DNA of 64,000 nt from Nephrocerus scutellatus (lineage: Eukaryota > Arthropoda > Insecta > Diptera > Pipunculidae), in NCBI GenBank assembly GCA_947095585.1, contig OX352765.1, forward strand, positions 79,095,976 to 79,159,975, read 5' to 3'. The number at the start of each line of letters is the position of its first letter. The first letter of the stretch is position 1. The position numbers and the translations under genes were made by a program. The notes beneath the pieces were generated by a model that ran no database searches, was not told the DNA's origin, and saw nothing but the letters and a program-made list of their open reading frames with translations. This document shows positions 43,364 through 53,229 of this stretch, in pieces.

Positions 43364-44400
43364 GGTTAGGTTAGGTTAAGGTTGCTGTCAGTGAAACCGA
43401 CAAACTTAGACCAGTAATGGTCCATTGTGATACCACAAGGATCAGGAAAAATTCCTTCCACCTACTCGATGAACCAGTTAGAGCTTCGTATGAAGCGTAG
43501 TAGACTACATATGTCAATGTTAATGAGAACATTAGTGTCGTTGTAGAAGAAAGTTCCCATATGGAGTTAACGCTTTTGGGAGAGGGCTGGACAAGTACAG
43601 AGAAGAAGAAGAAGAAGTCCTCCACCTCTTCATCCATGCAGCTTCTGCGGAAGTCATTCGAGAAGACTGACCTGGAAGTTTTTGTTGAAATGGAGTTGCG
43701 GAATGGTGTAGTCTATGTTGTCTGGGATCTTGACTAAATTCAGGATAGAGGATTTCATTTCTAGTCCACTTGGAGATAGCATTACGGCGAATAGCCGAAC
43801 TAGCTGCCACTTGGCTGCTGTAAATGTCGAGTGGTGTAACGTCGAAATGAATGTCCATTGCGGCGGAGGGGGTTGTACGAAGTGTTCCGCTTATACATAG
43901 ACTAGCTGATCTTTGGACTTTGCTTAATTTGTCAAGGTTTACTTTTTTATTTAAGGCAGTCCACCATATGGAAGAGTAGGTCTTACTACCGCTGTATATT
44001 GTCAATGGGTTATATGGGGCTCATATTTGGCTACCAACGGCGTTTTTGCATGAGAAGAGTTGTTGAGAGCATTTTGCAGGAGTTCCTTTAAGGTATTCGG
44101 GTATTTTCCTAAGACGGCAATAGCAACGTCATCCGCATAAGCGATTACTCTACATCCCTCACCTCTTAGACATACCAGCAGTTTGTTCACCGCTAAGTTC
44201 CATAGAAGGGAGACAGGACTCCACCTTGTGTGGTTCCTCTGCAGACAGATCTTCTGGCAGACGACACAGCTTTAAATTAATAGTCCTACTTGTGAGCAAA
44301 AGATTAATCAATTCGCCAAGCGAGTTGTCCACCCTCAAAGTCGACAGCGCATTCGTAATCGGGTTTGAAAAAAAAATGAAAATGTTCTGGGACTCACGAA
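43364..44400 (-). mobile_element. RNase H-type LINE, RT palm to 3' end (deleted)
   Basis: The minus strand reads VDNSLGELINLLLTSR (about 44300-44350). After a one-base shift it gives QGGVLSPLLWNLAVNKLL (about 44180-44220) and VIAYADDVAIAVLG (about 44120), the catalytic box. A frame at 43532-44005 continues with IWWTALNKKVNLDKLSKVQR and ISGTLRTTPSAAMDIHFDV, the post-RT region. RNase H is missing by deletion. The end matches the 3' fragment at 21088-21462 (CRSC-type tail, now frameshifted). The 3' terminus on its own strand is TTAACCTAACCTAACCTAACC. Confidence 0.82.
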
Positions 44401-44439
44401 AATTTATGTTTTAGTTGGTTCATATCAGGTAACGATATT

Positions 44440-44885
44440 TTTTATAAAAGCCATCTTTAAAACCCACCTCAAAAACCCACTCAAGAAATCTCACAAGACC
44501 AGCTCAAAACTCTTTAAAGACCACATCAAGACCCGACTCAAGATACTCTCAAAATGCCCTCAAGACCGCCTCAAAGACCCATTTTGACCCTCTCTAAAAC
44601 CTCCACTAAAACCCCTATCAAGATCCTCTCACGACTACATCTAGACCTCCTCAAGACCACCAAAAAACCCTCGCAAGATGGCTTCAATACCACCTTACAA
44701 CGCCTAAGGACGATTTTTAAAAAATATTTAAGACAGCCGTATCACCCCCTTAAGACTCTACTCAAGATCCTCTTAAAACCCTCTCAAAACCCCCTCAAAA
44801 CTAAAACCCTTTAAGACCCCTCTTCTCAAAACGACCTCAGGAACATTCTTAAAACACAATTAAGACAGCCGTATCACCCCTCAAG
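44440..44885. repeat. CCTCAAGACC minisatellite (about 10-12 bp)
   Basis: Degenerate units of CCTCAAGACC, CCTCAAAACC and CACTCAAGAC type, poor in G. It resembles the reverse complement of the 24700-25165 array in composition. Open frames here reflect the repeat. Confidence 0.82.
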
Positions 44886-46625
44886 AAAGAATCAACCATA
44901 AAAGTTTACAATGAAATGTAATGACTCTTGCAATACATAAATAATTAACCCTAAAAGTACACATTGAAATGTTATAACTGTTCCAATATTCACTGAAAGA
45001 ATCAATGATAAAGTTTTGCAATGAAATGTAGTGACTGTTGAATGCGGAAAAAGATCATTGGTCCCTAAATAAAGAGATAGTAGGTCCTATGTTTGCGTTG
45101 ATGAAACTCGGAAACCTTTTAGCAGTTTACCAGCATATCAAAAAGCTGTACGATATTCCGATTTTTGACAAATTTCTTTCAAAGCTGACATTTTATTCAT
45201 AATATTTACAGTTAAAGTATACATCTATATGTAATGATTGTTGCAATATTTACTGAAAAATCCACCATAAAAGTTTACAATGAAACGTAATGATTGTTGT
45301 AGCAATTACTGAAAGAATCAACCATAAAAGCTTGCAACGAAATGTAATGCCCGTTGAAATATTTACTGAAAGAATCAACCATGTTGGCAATGAAATGTAA
45401 TGACTGTTGCAACATTTACAGAAATATTCAACCCTAAAAGTATACAATGAAATGTTATGACTGTTGCAATATTTACTGAAAGAATCAACCACAAAAGTTT
45501 GCAATGAAATGTAATGCCCGTTAAAATATTTACTTAAAGAATCAACCATAAAAGTTTATAATGAAATGTAATGACTTTTGCAATACATAATTAATCATCC
45601 CTAAAAGTATATATTGAAATTTTATGACTGTTGCAATATTCACTGAAAGAATCAATGATAAAATTTTGCATCCCACAAGGGATGGGTTGGAGAAAGTGAT
45701 CCGAGACTCTGACGTAACGGCGAGAGGAACAATACTATATAAGTCCATTCAGATACGGGCTTACGTAGACGATATTGACATCGTTGGTAGAAACCGAAGA
45801 GCTGTACAGGAAGCTTTCATCCAGATCGAGCAGGTGGCACAAAATCTGGGGCTGCACATAAATGAGAACAAAACAAAGTACATGGTGAACACGTCTGCGA
45901 CTAGAAGATCCAGCATTGGTCCCGCAATTGAAATAGTGTTGCTCGAATTTGAAGTAGTGCCATCCTTTAACTATCTCATGTCAATTGTAGAAGCCGACAA
46001 CAGCATGGAACCAGAAATACGCGCACGGTTGCTTAAAGCCAACAAAGCCTACTATAGTCTGTCAAGACTCTTCAAATCTAGAAATTTAACCATAACATCC
46101 AAGCTGCTGGTATATAAGACAATGGTGTTACCAGTACTTACATATCTTACGGGGAATTGTTGGCCCCGTATGTGAGGAAGGATGATTCCGGAGACTCTAT
46201 AATGATGAGATCTACGAGCGTTACCGCGATGTCGACATCGTGAAGAGAATTAAGCTCGGTAGGCTCCGGTGGGTAGGACACCTAGATCGCATAAGCAAAT
46301 AGGATCCTGCTCGGAAAGTTCTTTGCGGTAGGATTAATGGAACACGACAGCGAGGCTGGCTAAGACTACGCTGGAAGGATGGCGTATACCAAGACGTCCA
46401 GAGTTTAGGGATGCCAAACTGGTTAGCATCGGCTCGAAATCGGGACCGGTGGAGAGTCTTTTGGCGGGAGGCCAGGTTGTAGAGCCAAATATGATGATGA
46501 ATCAATCATAAAAGTTTACAATGAAATAAAATGTAATGACTGTTGCAACATTTACTGAAATAATAATCAACCCTAAAAGCATACAATGAAATATACTAAT
46601 TGTTGCAATATTTATTGAAATTTCC
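44886..46625. repeat. 57-bp satellite array, interrupted by RTE
   Basis: Units of about 57 bp: AATCAACCATAAAAGTTTAC, AATGAAATGTAATGACTGTT, GCAATATTTACTGAAAG. Clear copies start near 45262, 45317, 45373, 45427, 45482 and 45541, and resume at 46499 after the RTE insert. An unrelated segment at about 45040-45195 interrupts the array. Another block of the same satellite is at 50092-50310. Confidence 0.88.
45672..46498 (+). mobile_element. RTE-type LINE, 5'-truncated copy in satellite
   Basis: An open 168-codon stretch (from about 45672 to the stop at 46175) reads DGLEKVIRDSDVTARGTILY, then AYVDDIDIVGRN (catalytic box, Ala to Val), NLGLHINENKTKYMVNTS and AYYSLSRLFKSRNL. It then shifts frame through LRWVGHL-like and LRWKDGV-like C-terminal sequence. 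It ends in GATGATGA. It is sharply bounded on both sides by the 57-bp satellite. The similar bases at each edge (GAATCAATGATAAA and GAATCAATCATAAA) could be a target duplication or just neighbouring satellite units. Confidence 0.85.
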
Positions 46626-47497
46626 CCTAATTAACGAACTAGTTAATTAGATACATTTCCGATAAAAAAAAATGTAACATGTTAACATCCTAAGAAGTCT
46701 TTCCAATAGATCAGATGTCTCTAAAAGCTCTGCGATTTCGTTTTTGCCTTTAATTTTAAATTCAGTAGGAAATAAAATCTATAGAAGATTGAAATACTTC
46801 ACAATGACAAGCATGGACTTGCAGGACAATATTGTCTTTCTTATTAGTTTCTTAGGAGTTTTTTGGGTTACTGTGGTGATAAATTTGCTAGTCTTACATG
46901 CAGAGAAGAAATGAAAAGTCATATGAGTACAGAATAGCATTCAATTGTTTCTTTTAATCTAATCAACGCTTAAATCTGATAAATTCATTTGTAAACTTTT
47001 CTGTGGATAGTAGTTTTTGAATTTTTAAATTCGTCAATTTGTCCACTCGTCAAATAATTTGACATTGGCATTTCTTTGATAACTTTCCGTGTACATACAT
47101 AGTTTTTGCTTTTCAAATTCAAAATTTCCAAAATTAAACCAAGCCATTGACCGACGATTCTACCCTTTCAAGTCTGACTCTTGCTCTCGGGCTATTGACT
47201 CATAGCATGTCGTACCTCATTCAAGAGAAAATTGATTGCAAAATACCAATTCGAGGACAACACCTTGAATTTCACTGCACCCGCAACACACGTTGCACTT
47301 CGACTTTGACTCCGATGTATCTTTTCTTAATCGTGGCCATAAATTTTGACAAAAAAATTTTTTTATTGCAAACGAAAACACCTTTTGGCGCGGCGTTCCC
47401 AATTGAATGTGCACATCCTTGAGAATATTGGTTTCTTTAGAAATTGGCAAAAACAGAATCGATCGATTCCAAATGAAATGGACTGGCTGGAGAATTT

Positions 47498-47499
<2 letters not shown>
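46626..47499. other. Apparently single-copy DNA, no gene supported
   Basis: Includes a 9-bp palindrome CTAATTAAC ... GTTAATTAG at about 46628-46651. The 91-codon frame at 47147-47422 has no recognisable motif. Confidence 0.4.

Positions 47500-47553
<54 letters not shown>
47500..47553. repeat. CA dinucleotide microsatellite
   Basis: About 27 uninterrupted CA units. The Thr-His and Val-Cys frames across it are artefacts. Confidence 0.97.
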
Positions 47554-47554
<1 letters not shown>

Positions 47555-49888
47555 AAAAACCGCCATTAAGATGGGTTAATTTATGGCACACAATCAAATA
47601 AAATACATCTCATCCACGATTGCAGTACGGAGTCACAAGGTAGAGTGGCCGTTTGTACGTTTGTCGTGTAACAACTCAGTTGTACTCAGAGTAAGGTACT
47701 CGGCTGTGCGATCATATCCCGTCGTACATAAACGATCTTCGTTTTGCCCTTTTCTTATTTTGCCCGTTGATGATCTGTTCTGCTCTGCTTCTTAGTCAGA
47801 AGTGTGCTCGCACGCTCGTCGTCCTCAATCCATTTAGTTTTAGTTTATTGATTGGTTTTCGCATCGCGTATGGGTGGGGAGTGCTGTTTATAAGTGAGCT
47901 TTGCTGCCATCAAGAAATTCAGGGCAAACGTTTCTCCCGCCCCACAGCAAGCAACACCTCACAACAAGTTAATAATAAGCATAATCGTTGCTGTCCTTTT
48001 CGCTGGTCGTCTATGGCTCTGCCATTGAATTGATTCCGACAGAAATTCCACGGCAAATTGATATTGGAACTTTGGCTAACAAACAAACAGGCGTGACCAA
48101 ACAAGGTCAACATGATTTCCAATAAGATGTATGGCGTGAACTTCCACTTGGATTTGAATTTGATTTAGTTCACCTGGTCTTTGTTGGTAGATCGTGTGCG
48201 TTTTGATATGCACCGGAGTGCACAGAAAATTCACTGAGAAAAAATAGAATATGAGAACATGAGAACAATTTTCCGGACAATCCTCAACAATCACCATGCA
48301 CTGCAAAGCACAAAATCTCCATAGGCTAAGCAGAAAGTCCCTTGTGATGCGAGTGGTAATCGTGTGCACATAAACAGGATGTCAATTCAATTGCAATTCT
48401 GCAATGAATTATTAATTCCTTTTTACTTTTTCGGGGAGGCAATAAATGATATACGAACGAGCGAGCGTACTCACACCTTATGAAATATAAATTAATTCGA
48501 ACTGAGCGGTGGCATTGTGCGATGCAACCTGGCGGGACTCTGTGGCCAGCAATGGAGTTAAATTGATTGGCTTTATTCCTGCAAGCACAAATTTCCTGGA
48601 TTTAATGCCGGAGCTACATATACGACGAATACCATTCGAATGAATGGAGTTGGAAAGGATCGATTTTAATTAAAATGTGAATGCGGTCCAATTTGCCAAA
48701 GAGTTGGTGGTGTCCCCTGCGAGTAACGATGCGGGATAAGGTTGAAGTTTAACAATGAATCGAGACATATACAATAAATTGACAAATTGACCCCTGGTTA
48801 ACATTTTTTTTTCTTGCCAAGCCAATTCCTTCTCTCAGCTTGGCAAGGTGTGAGGCTGAGGCTGAACAATCGAACCAAGTGTCATTCCATTGGAATAATT
48901 TAGTGTCAACAATTTGTTTTTCTTTTCTTTTTGACGAAGTAGAAGGAGTAGCAGTATGACGAGGTGGATGTAACGATATTTTCACGCACTGTGAGGCTTG
49001 AAATTTATCAACGTCAACTTAAAGTCAACGTAAAGAAATAATCACCAGGATTATCCCAAAATTGGTTGTGGATGTATATATTTTTTTTTGTTGGAGCTGA
49101 GCCGCTGACACTGACAGCAACAACATTGCGCCAGACTTTTTTTTTTGGGGGGATTCAGTTTGTCATTGTCATCGTCATATTGGTTTCCATTCAAGTGTCG
49201 TGACGTTATATGTATTAGCGCGGCTCCAAAGTTATGTTGCTCGTTCAGCGGACACAATGGAATGAAATTATTCAAGCGCGTATGGCGTGGAAGAGTTTCT
49301 TCCTTTCCGTTTTTAGTTAATTTATGAAGGGCTGTTGTTATTTTTAAAACAAATTACGATTTGAAAAAAAAAACAAGAACGAGATAAGCATTTTGAATTT
49401 AAGTGTTGGAGGCAACGCCGGATGTTTTGGGGTGCAAAGGGTGCGATGCACCCGGGCCACTAGCAAAGGGGTTCCAACGACAAACTTTTTTAATGCAATC
49501 TTCCGATTGGCTGGGTAGAGTTAGAATTTCTCTCTTGTGGTTTCGGTTTGACGCTCTATTTGCAAACTGTACCCGGGGTACGGCGTTTTATTTGTATAGT
49601 TTTGTAATCGACACTGTAACCTGCGTACCTGCGCTACCCGTCTGCAATCGACGGATAAGGTTTCTTTTACTCAGCAAGATGGCGAAGAGAGAACAAGCTG
49701 ACTAGTTTCTCAGTTTGTTTTTGACATTTCGGTGACGACGACGATTTAAGAACTTTGTTTACCAAAAATTTATTCATTAGTGAATACATAATTTCTATAA
49801 ACTAGAAATGCCAAATTTGGTTTTGGTTTGGCGTTCTATTTTCAAAGCATTCACCACGAAAACCATGAAAACCCTGTCACTTTAACGG
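47554..49888. other. Apparently single-copy DNA, no gene supported
   Basis: Mixed-composition DNA with many short frames on both strands but no family motif. Two loosely similar pieces (GGTTTCGGTTTGACGCTCTA at 49539 and GGTTTTGGTTTGGCGTTCTA at 49819) suggest a diverged local duplication or a decayed repeat between 49400 and 49890. Confidence 0.4.
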
Positions 49889-49938
49889 CTTACCCGTGGG
49901 TATGGTCTGAGTTGATAGAAAGAAGCATATATTAACTT
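49889..49938. repeat. 122-bp family, 5' edge of copy 3
   Basis: CTTACCCGTGGGT and CATATATTAACTT resemble words of the opening segment at 2066-2100. The microsatellite that follows occupies the place of the GGTCGTCGGTCGTC tract. Confidence 0.5.
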
Positions 49939-50091
49939 GGTTGTCTGTTTGTCTGTTGGTCTGTTTGTCTGTTTGTCTGTTTGTCTGTTTGTCTGTTTGT
50001 CTGTTTGTCTGTTGGTCTGTTTGTCTGTTTGTCTGTTGGTCTGTTTGTCTGTTTGTCTGTTTGTCTGTTTATCTCTTTGTCTGTTTGTCAG
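49939..50091. repeat. TGTTTGTC octamer microsatellite
   Basis: About 19 units of TGTTTGTC, a few with TGTTGGTC, from GGTTGTCTG to TTTGTCAGTTT. The Asn-Arg-Gln-Thr-Asp-Lys and Cys-Leu-Ser-Val frames across it are artefacts. Confidence 0.95.
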
Positions 50092-50310
50092 TTTAACCCT
50101 AAAAATATACAATGAAATGTAATGATTATTGCAAGACTCACTTACACAATGAAATGTACTTATTGTTGTAACATTTACTGGAAGAATCAACCTTAAAGTA
50201 TGCAATGAAGTGAAATGCTTGCTACAATATTTACTGAAAGAATAAGCCATAAGAGTTTACAACGAAACGTAATGATTGTTGCAATATTTATTAAAAGATT
50301 AAATTGTAAC
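50092..50310. repeat. 57-bp satellite, second block
   Basis: Three to four units (CCCTAAAAATATACAATGAA, AATGTAATGATTATTGCAA and similar) match the array at 44886-46625. Confidence 0.82.
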
Positions 50311-50334
50311 ATTTCTATTATTAATGGACTAGAG

Positions 50335-51425
50335 ATGGAATGGCCTTAAAAATACTGTCGTTAGAACTGCTGACTCCATCTTAGGCAGTAGTCACAGAGA
50401 TCGGAACGACTGCTTCGATGACGAATGTAAGCTAGCGACTGAACGCAAGAATGTTGCGTACCGAGCAATGCAACAATCTCATAGAACGTAGGCACGCGAA
50501 GATGAATATAAAGAGCTCAGAAGATATGAGAAAACAGTTCACCGGTGAAAGAAAGCAGCCTGGGAGAAGAATCTCGTCCGTGAACTAGAACAGTACAGAA
50601 AGCAAGGACCGCACCAGGTGCGGAGGTTCTACCAAAGAGTCGGTGGTATGACGCAATATATACCGCGTTGCACATACTGCAAGGAAAAAGAGGGTAATCT
50701 AATCGCCGATCTTAAAGGAGGCATCTCAGAGCGATTGGAAGAGCACTTTCATGAGTTGCTAAATGACCAGTTAACTGAGGAATTGGCGGCTCCACCAATG
50801 ACCGAAGATCATTGCATGCTGCCGCCACCAAGCATAGATGAAGTTAGCAGAGCGATGAATCGGCTCAAAATAATAAGGCCCCGGGATCTGCTGGTATCCC
50901 AGCGGAACTGATAAAAATAGGTGGCCCCACATTACACCAAGCAATTCATGAATTAATAGTGCAAGTATGGGAGGAAGAAGCTATGCCAAAAGACTGGTGA
51001 AGAGGCAGCCTGTGCCACATACATAAGAAGGGAGATATCTCAAAATGCAGCAAATATCGTGGTTTAATGTTGTTGAGTACCGCGTATAAGATTTTCTCCT
51101 CTATCCTTCAAGAGAGGATAGCCCCATACGCTAAAATCATCATTGGTCTATACCAGTGTGGCTTCATCTCAGGCAAATCAACAACGGATTAGATTTACAC
51201 CCTTATGCAGGTGATGGAAAAATGTCTAGAATTTCAAAACTCACTACACCATATTTTTATAGACTTTAAAGCCGCCTATGATAGCATAGCCAGAGTAGAA
51301 CTTTATTAAGCCATAAGAGAATTCGGTATCCCAAATAAACTGACTGACTGACTATGTAGTTTGACCATGACCAATGCTATAAGCCAAGTAAAAATATCGG
51401 GATCACTATCAAGCTCTTCAACCTG
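50335..51425 (+). mobile_element. RTE-type LINE, linker to mid RT
   Basis: Begins in the linker (NTVVRTADSILGSSHRDRND), continues through an open frame 50618-50911 (HFHELLNDQLTEELAAPPMT), then PAELIKIGGPTLHQAIHELI, CHIHKKGDISKCSKYRG, LLSTAYKIFSSILQERIAPY and FIDFKAAYDSIAR. Stops near 51000, 51190 and 51307 disrupt it. It stops at AACCTGGCATT, where a microsatellite begins, so the catalytic YADD half is missing. It retains the RT fingers that the 38-kb copy lacks. Confidence 0.85.
50618..50911 (+). pseudogene. RTE linker/RT N-terminal fragment
   Basis: A 97-codon frame with RFYQRVGGMTQYIPRCTYCK, EEHFHELLNDQLTEEL and PPPSIDEVSRAMNRLK, the linker and start of RT. The natural continuation PGSAGIPAELIK is one frame away, so a single-base loss near 50880 ends it. 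Confidence 0.78.
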
Positions 51426-51550
51426 GCATTTGTTTGTCTGTTTGTCTGTTTCTCTGTTTCTGTGTTTCTCTGTTTCTCTGTTTCTCTCTTTCTCTGTTGC
51501 TCTGTTTCTCTGTTTGTCTGTTTATCTCTTTGTCTGTTTGTCAGTTTCTT
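51426..51550. repeat. TGTTTCTC/TGTTTGTC octamer microsatellite
   Basis: About 15 octamer units, a variant of the tract at 49939-50091, ending in TTTGTCAGTTTCTTTGG. This links it to the following 122-bp family segment. Confidence 0.92.
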
Positions 51551-51920
51551 TGGCGTGGAATCTTGCGGTCAATTTTTAACCCACTTCCCAAAGCCCGATT
51601 TTATTTGCACACATGTGTATTTCCGGTGACAACACTTTCTGTTAAAATTTGGAAGTGATCGGGCCCCGGAGTCGGATGGCTGCCATACAAAAAAAAAATT
51701 CAATCTGCTTCAAATCCTATACACACATCTATCTCCGATGGACAACACATTTTGTAAAAATTTGGTAATTATCTGGCCCCGATGGACAACACTTTTCGTA
51801 AAAATTTGGAAGTGGCTCTAGGGCCGAGGGGCTCCCATATAATTTTTTAAAAATTAACCCGATTTTATTCAAATTTTATACACATGTGTTTCTCCGATCG
51901 AAAACAATCAGGACCGAGGG
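51551..51920. repeat. 122-bp family, copy 3 body
   Basis: GGCGTGGAATCTTGCGGTCA, CCACTTCCCAAAGCCCGATT, CACATGTGTATTTCCGG and later CCGATTTTATTCAAATTTTA match copies 1 and 2 in order. Together with 49889-49938 and the two octamer tracts it forms one copy of the element, whose short GTC-rich tract has expanded and been invaded by satellite and RTE sequence. Confidence 0.82.
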
Positions 51921-51954
51921 GATCCCTTATGATACATAATAGCTTCCCTTATCT

Positions 51955-52145
51955 AAATTGTTTAATAAAAACTCATCTAATATATAAAACTCGATGTGTG
52001 TATGTATGTATGTTCCGTATGCACTTCAAAACGGCTGCACCGATTTTGAGCGGGTATTCCTATGATTGTGGTTTGATAGCGATCTGATCAACAGGTGGCG
52101 CTGAGGTAGCTTAGACAGATTTAGCCCAAATTCACACCATATAAT
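51955..52145. repeat. Short dispersed repeat with TGTA microsatellite (Helitron/MINE-like)
   Basis: Reads CTAATATATAAAACTCGATG, TGTATGTATGTATGT, then TTCAAAACGGCTGCACCGAT. This order (short leader, tetranucleotide repeat, AAACGGCTG-ACCGAT block) is common in insect microsatellite-associated dispersed repeats. Only one copy was seen here, so boundaries are approximate. Confidence 0.5.
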
Positions 52146-52149
52146 ATTA

Positions 52150-53007
52150 AAATCGAAAATTTTGCATAAAGACCTTGGTATGACGCCATACAAAGTCCAA
52201 TTGGTTCAGGAGTTGAAGCCAACTGACCATCCAATGCGTTTTCGCTTCGCTGAGTGGGCCTGCGATCGACTTACAGAAGATGCCGATTTTGCCAAAAAAA
52301 TCATCTTTTCGGATGAAGCTCATTTTGATCTTGGCGGGTATGTAAACAAGCAAAATTGTCGCATTTGGGGCACAGAAAACCCGCACGCATACACTGAAAA
52401 GCCGGTACACCCAAAACGAGTCACTGTTTGGTGCGGCATAATTGGGCCATTTTTCTTCGAAAATGAGCAAGGAGTGGCCGTTACAGTCAATGGCGATCGT
52501 TATCGGGCCATGTTGAACGAATTTTTGTTCACAAAAATTGAAGAGGAGGATATTGGCAACATTTGGTTTCAACAGGACGGCGCTACGTGCCACACAGCCG
52601 AAGCTACACTCGATGTTTTGCGCCCTGTTTTTTAAGATCGCATTATCAGCCGCAGAGCTGATGTCGTTTGGCCACCTCGGAGCTGCGATTTGACACCGTT
52701 GGACTATTATTTGTGGGGTGCCCTAAAAGATAAGTGTTACGCCGACAAGCCAGAGACAATTGACGCTTTAAAGGACAATATTCGTGAAGCCATTGGTGAA
52801 ATACTGCTGCACACAATCGATAATGTGCTTAAAAATTGGACCGATCGTGTAGGCTACTGCATGGCCAGCCGAGGCAGCCATTTGAATGAAATTATTTTCC
52901 ATTGTTAACCGGAAGGATTGTACTTTCAAATAAAAAAAGAAATTTGAGAAAATATTCAGTAGTTTTTATAGCATTTTCAAAAAAAAAAAGTTATTTGGCG
53001 GACCCTT
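52150..53007 (+). mobile_element. DD41D transposon, 5'-truncated, one stop
   Basis: The transposase reading starts mid-linker and runs to a normal stop at 52906-52908, followed by a UTR and a 3' terminal repeat (reverse complement GGGTCCGCCAAATAACTTTT). The 5' half and its terminal repeat are absent. The terminal sequence differs from the 10.7-kb and 7.0/9.2/63.5-kb elements, so this is a third DD41D subfamily. Confidence 0.87.
52162..52908 (+). pseudogene. DD41D transposase catalytic domain with one premature stop
   Basis: Reads HKDLGMTPYKVQLVQELKP, IIFSDEAHFDLGGYVNKQNC (first Asp at 52312-52314), RVTVWCGIIGPFFFENEQG, IWFQQDGATCHTAE (second Asp at 52576-52578), then a TAA at 52633-52635. 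It continues in the same frame with RSCDLTPLDYYLWG (third Asp at 52702-52704). Counting through the stop, 41 residues separate the last two Asp. Apart from that stop and the lost N-terminus the catalytic part is intact, implying a fairly young death. Confidence 0.87.
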
Positions 53008-53229
53008 TATTCAACTATGATGCATGTGCAGTTGGCAACGTTGACGTTAAATGTTAATTGACATTTTTGGGGCAACGAAATTCATATTGTTAAGCAACAA
53101 AAAGTTACATCTTTCGAAAACTTTTTGTTCCCTGAGCCACAACAGTGGCAGTACGTTTTGACTTGGGTGTTCAATGCAAAGGTTGTCGTCGACACAAGAC
53201 TCTAATAAAACTATAATTGTTGTTAGTTA

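Noticed and set aside
43364..43385. Interstitial telomere (TTAGG repeats)
   Set aside because: Only about four units, located exactly at a LINE terminus shared with another copy, so it is better explained as the LINE tail.
44886..45672. CRISPR-like array
   Set aside because: The units are contiguous tandem repeats without unique spacers, and the genome is an insect's.
47346..47601. Frames with Thr-His or Cys-Val repeats
   Set aside because: Product of the CA dinucleotide run, open on both strands.
49882..50250. Frames with repeated Asn-Arg-Gln-Thr-Asp-Lys or Cys-Leu-Ser-Val motifs
   Set aside because: Pure product of the TGTTTGTC microsatellite.
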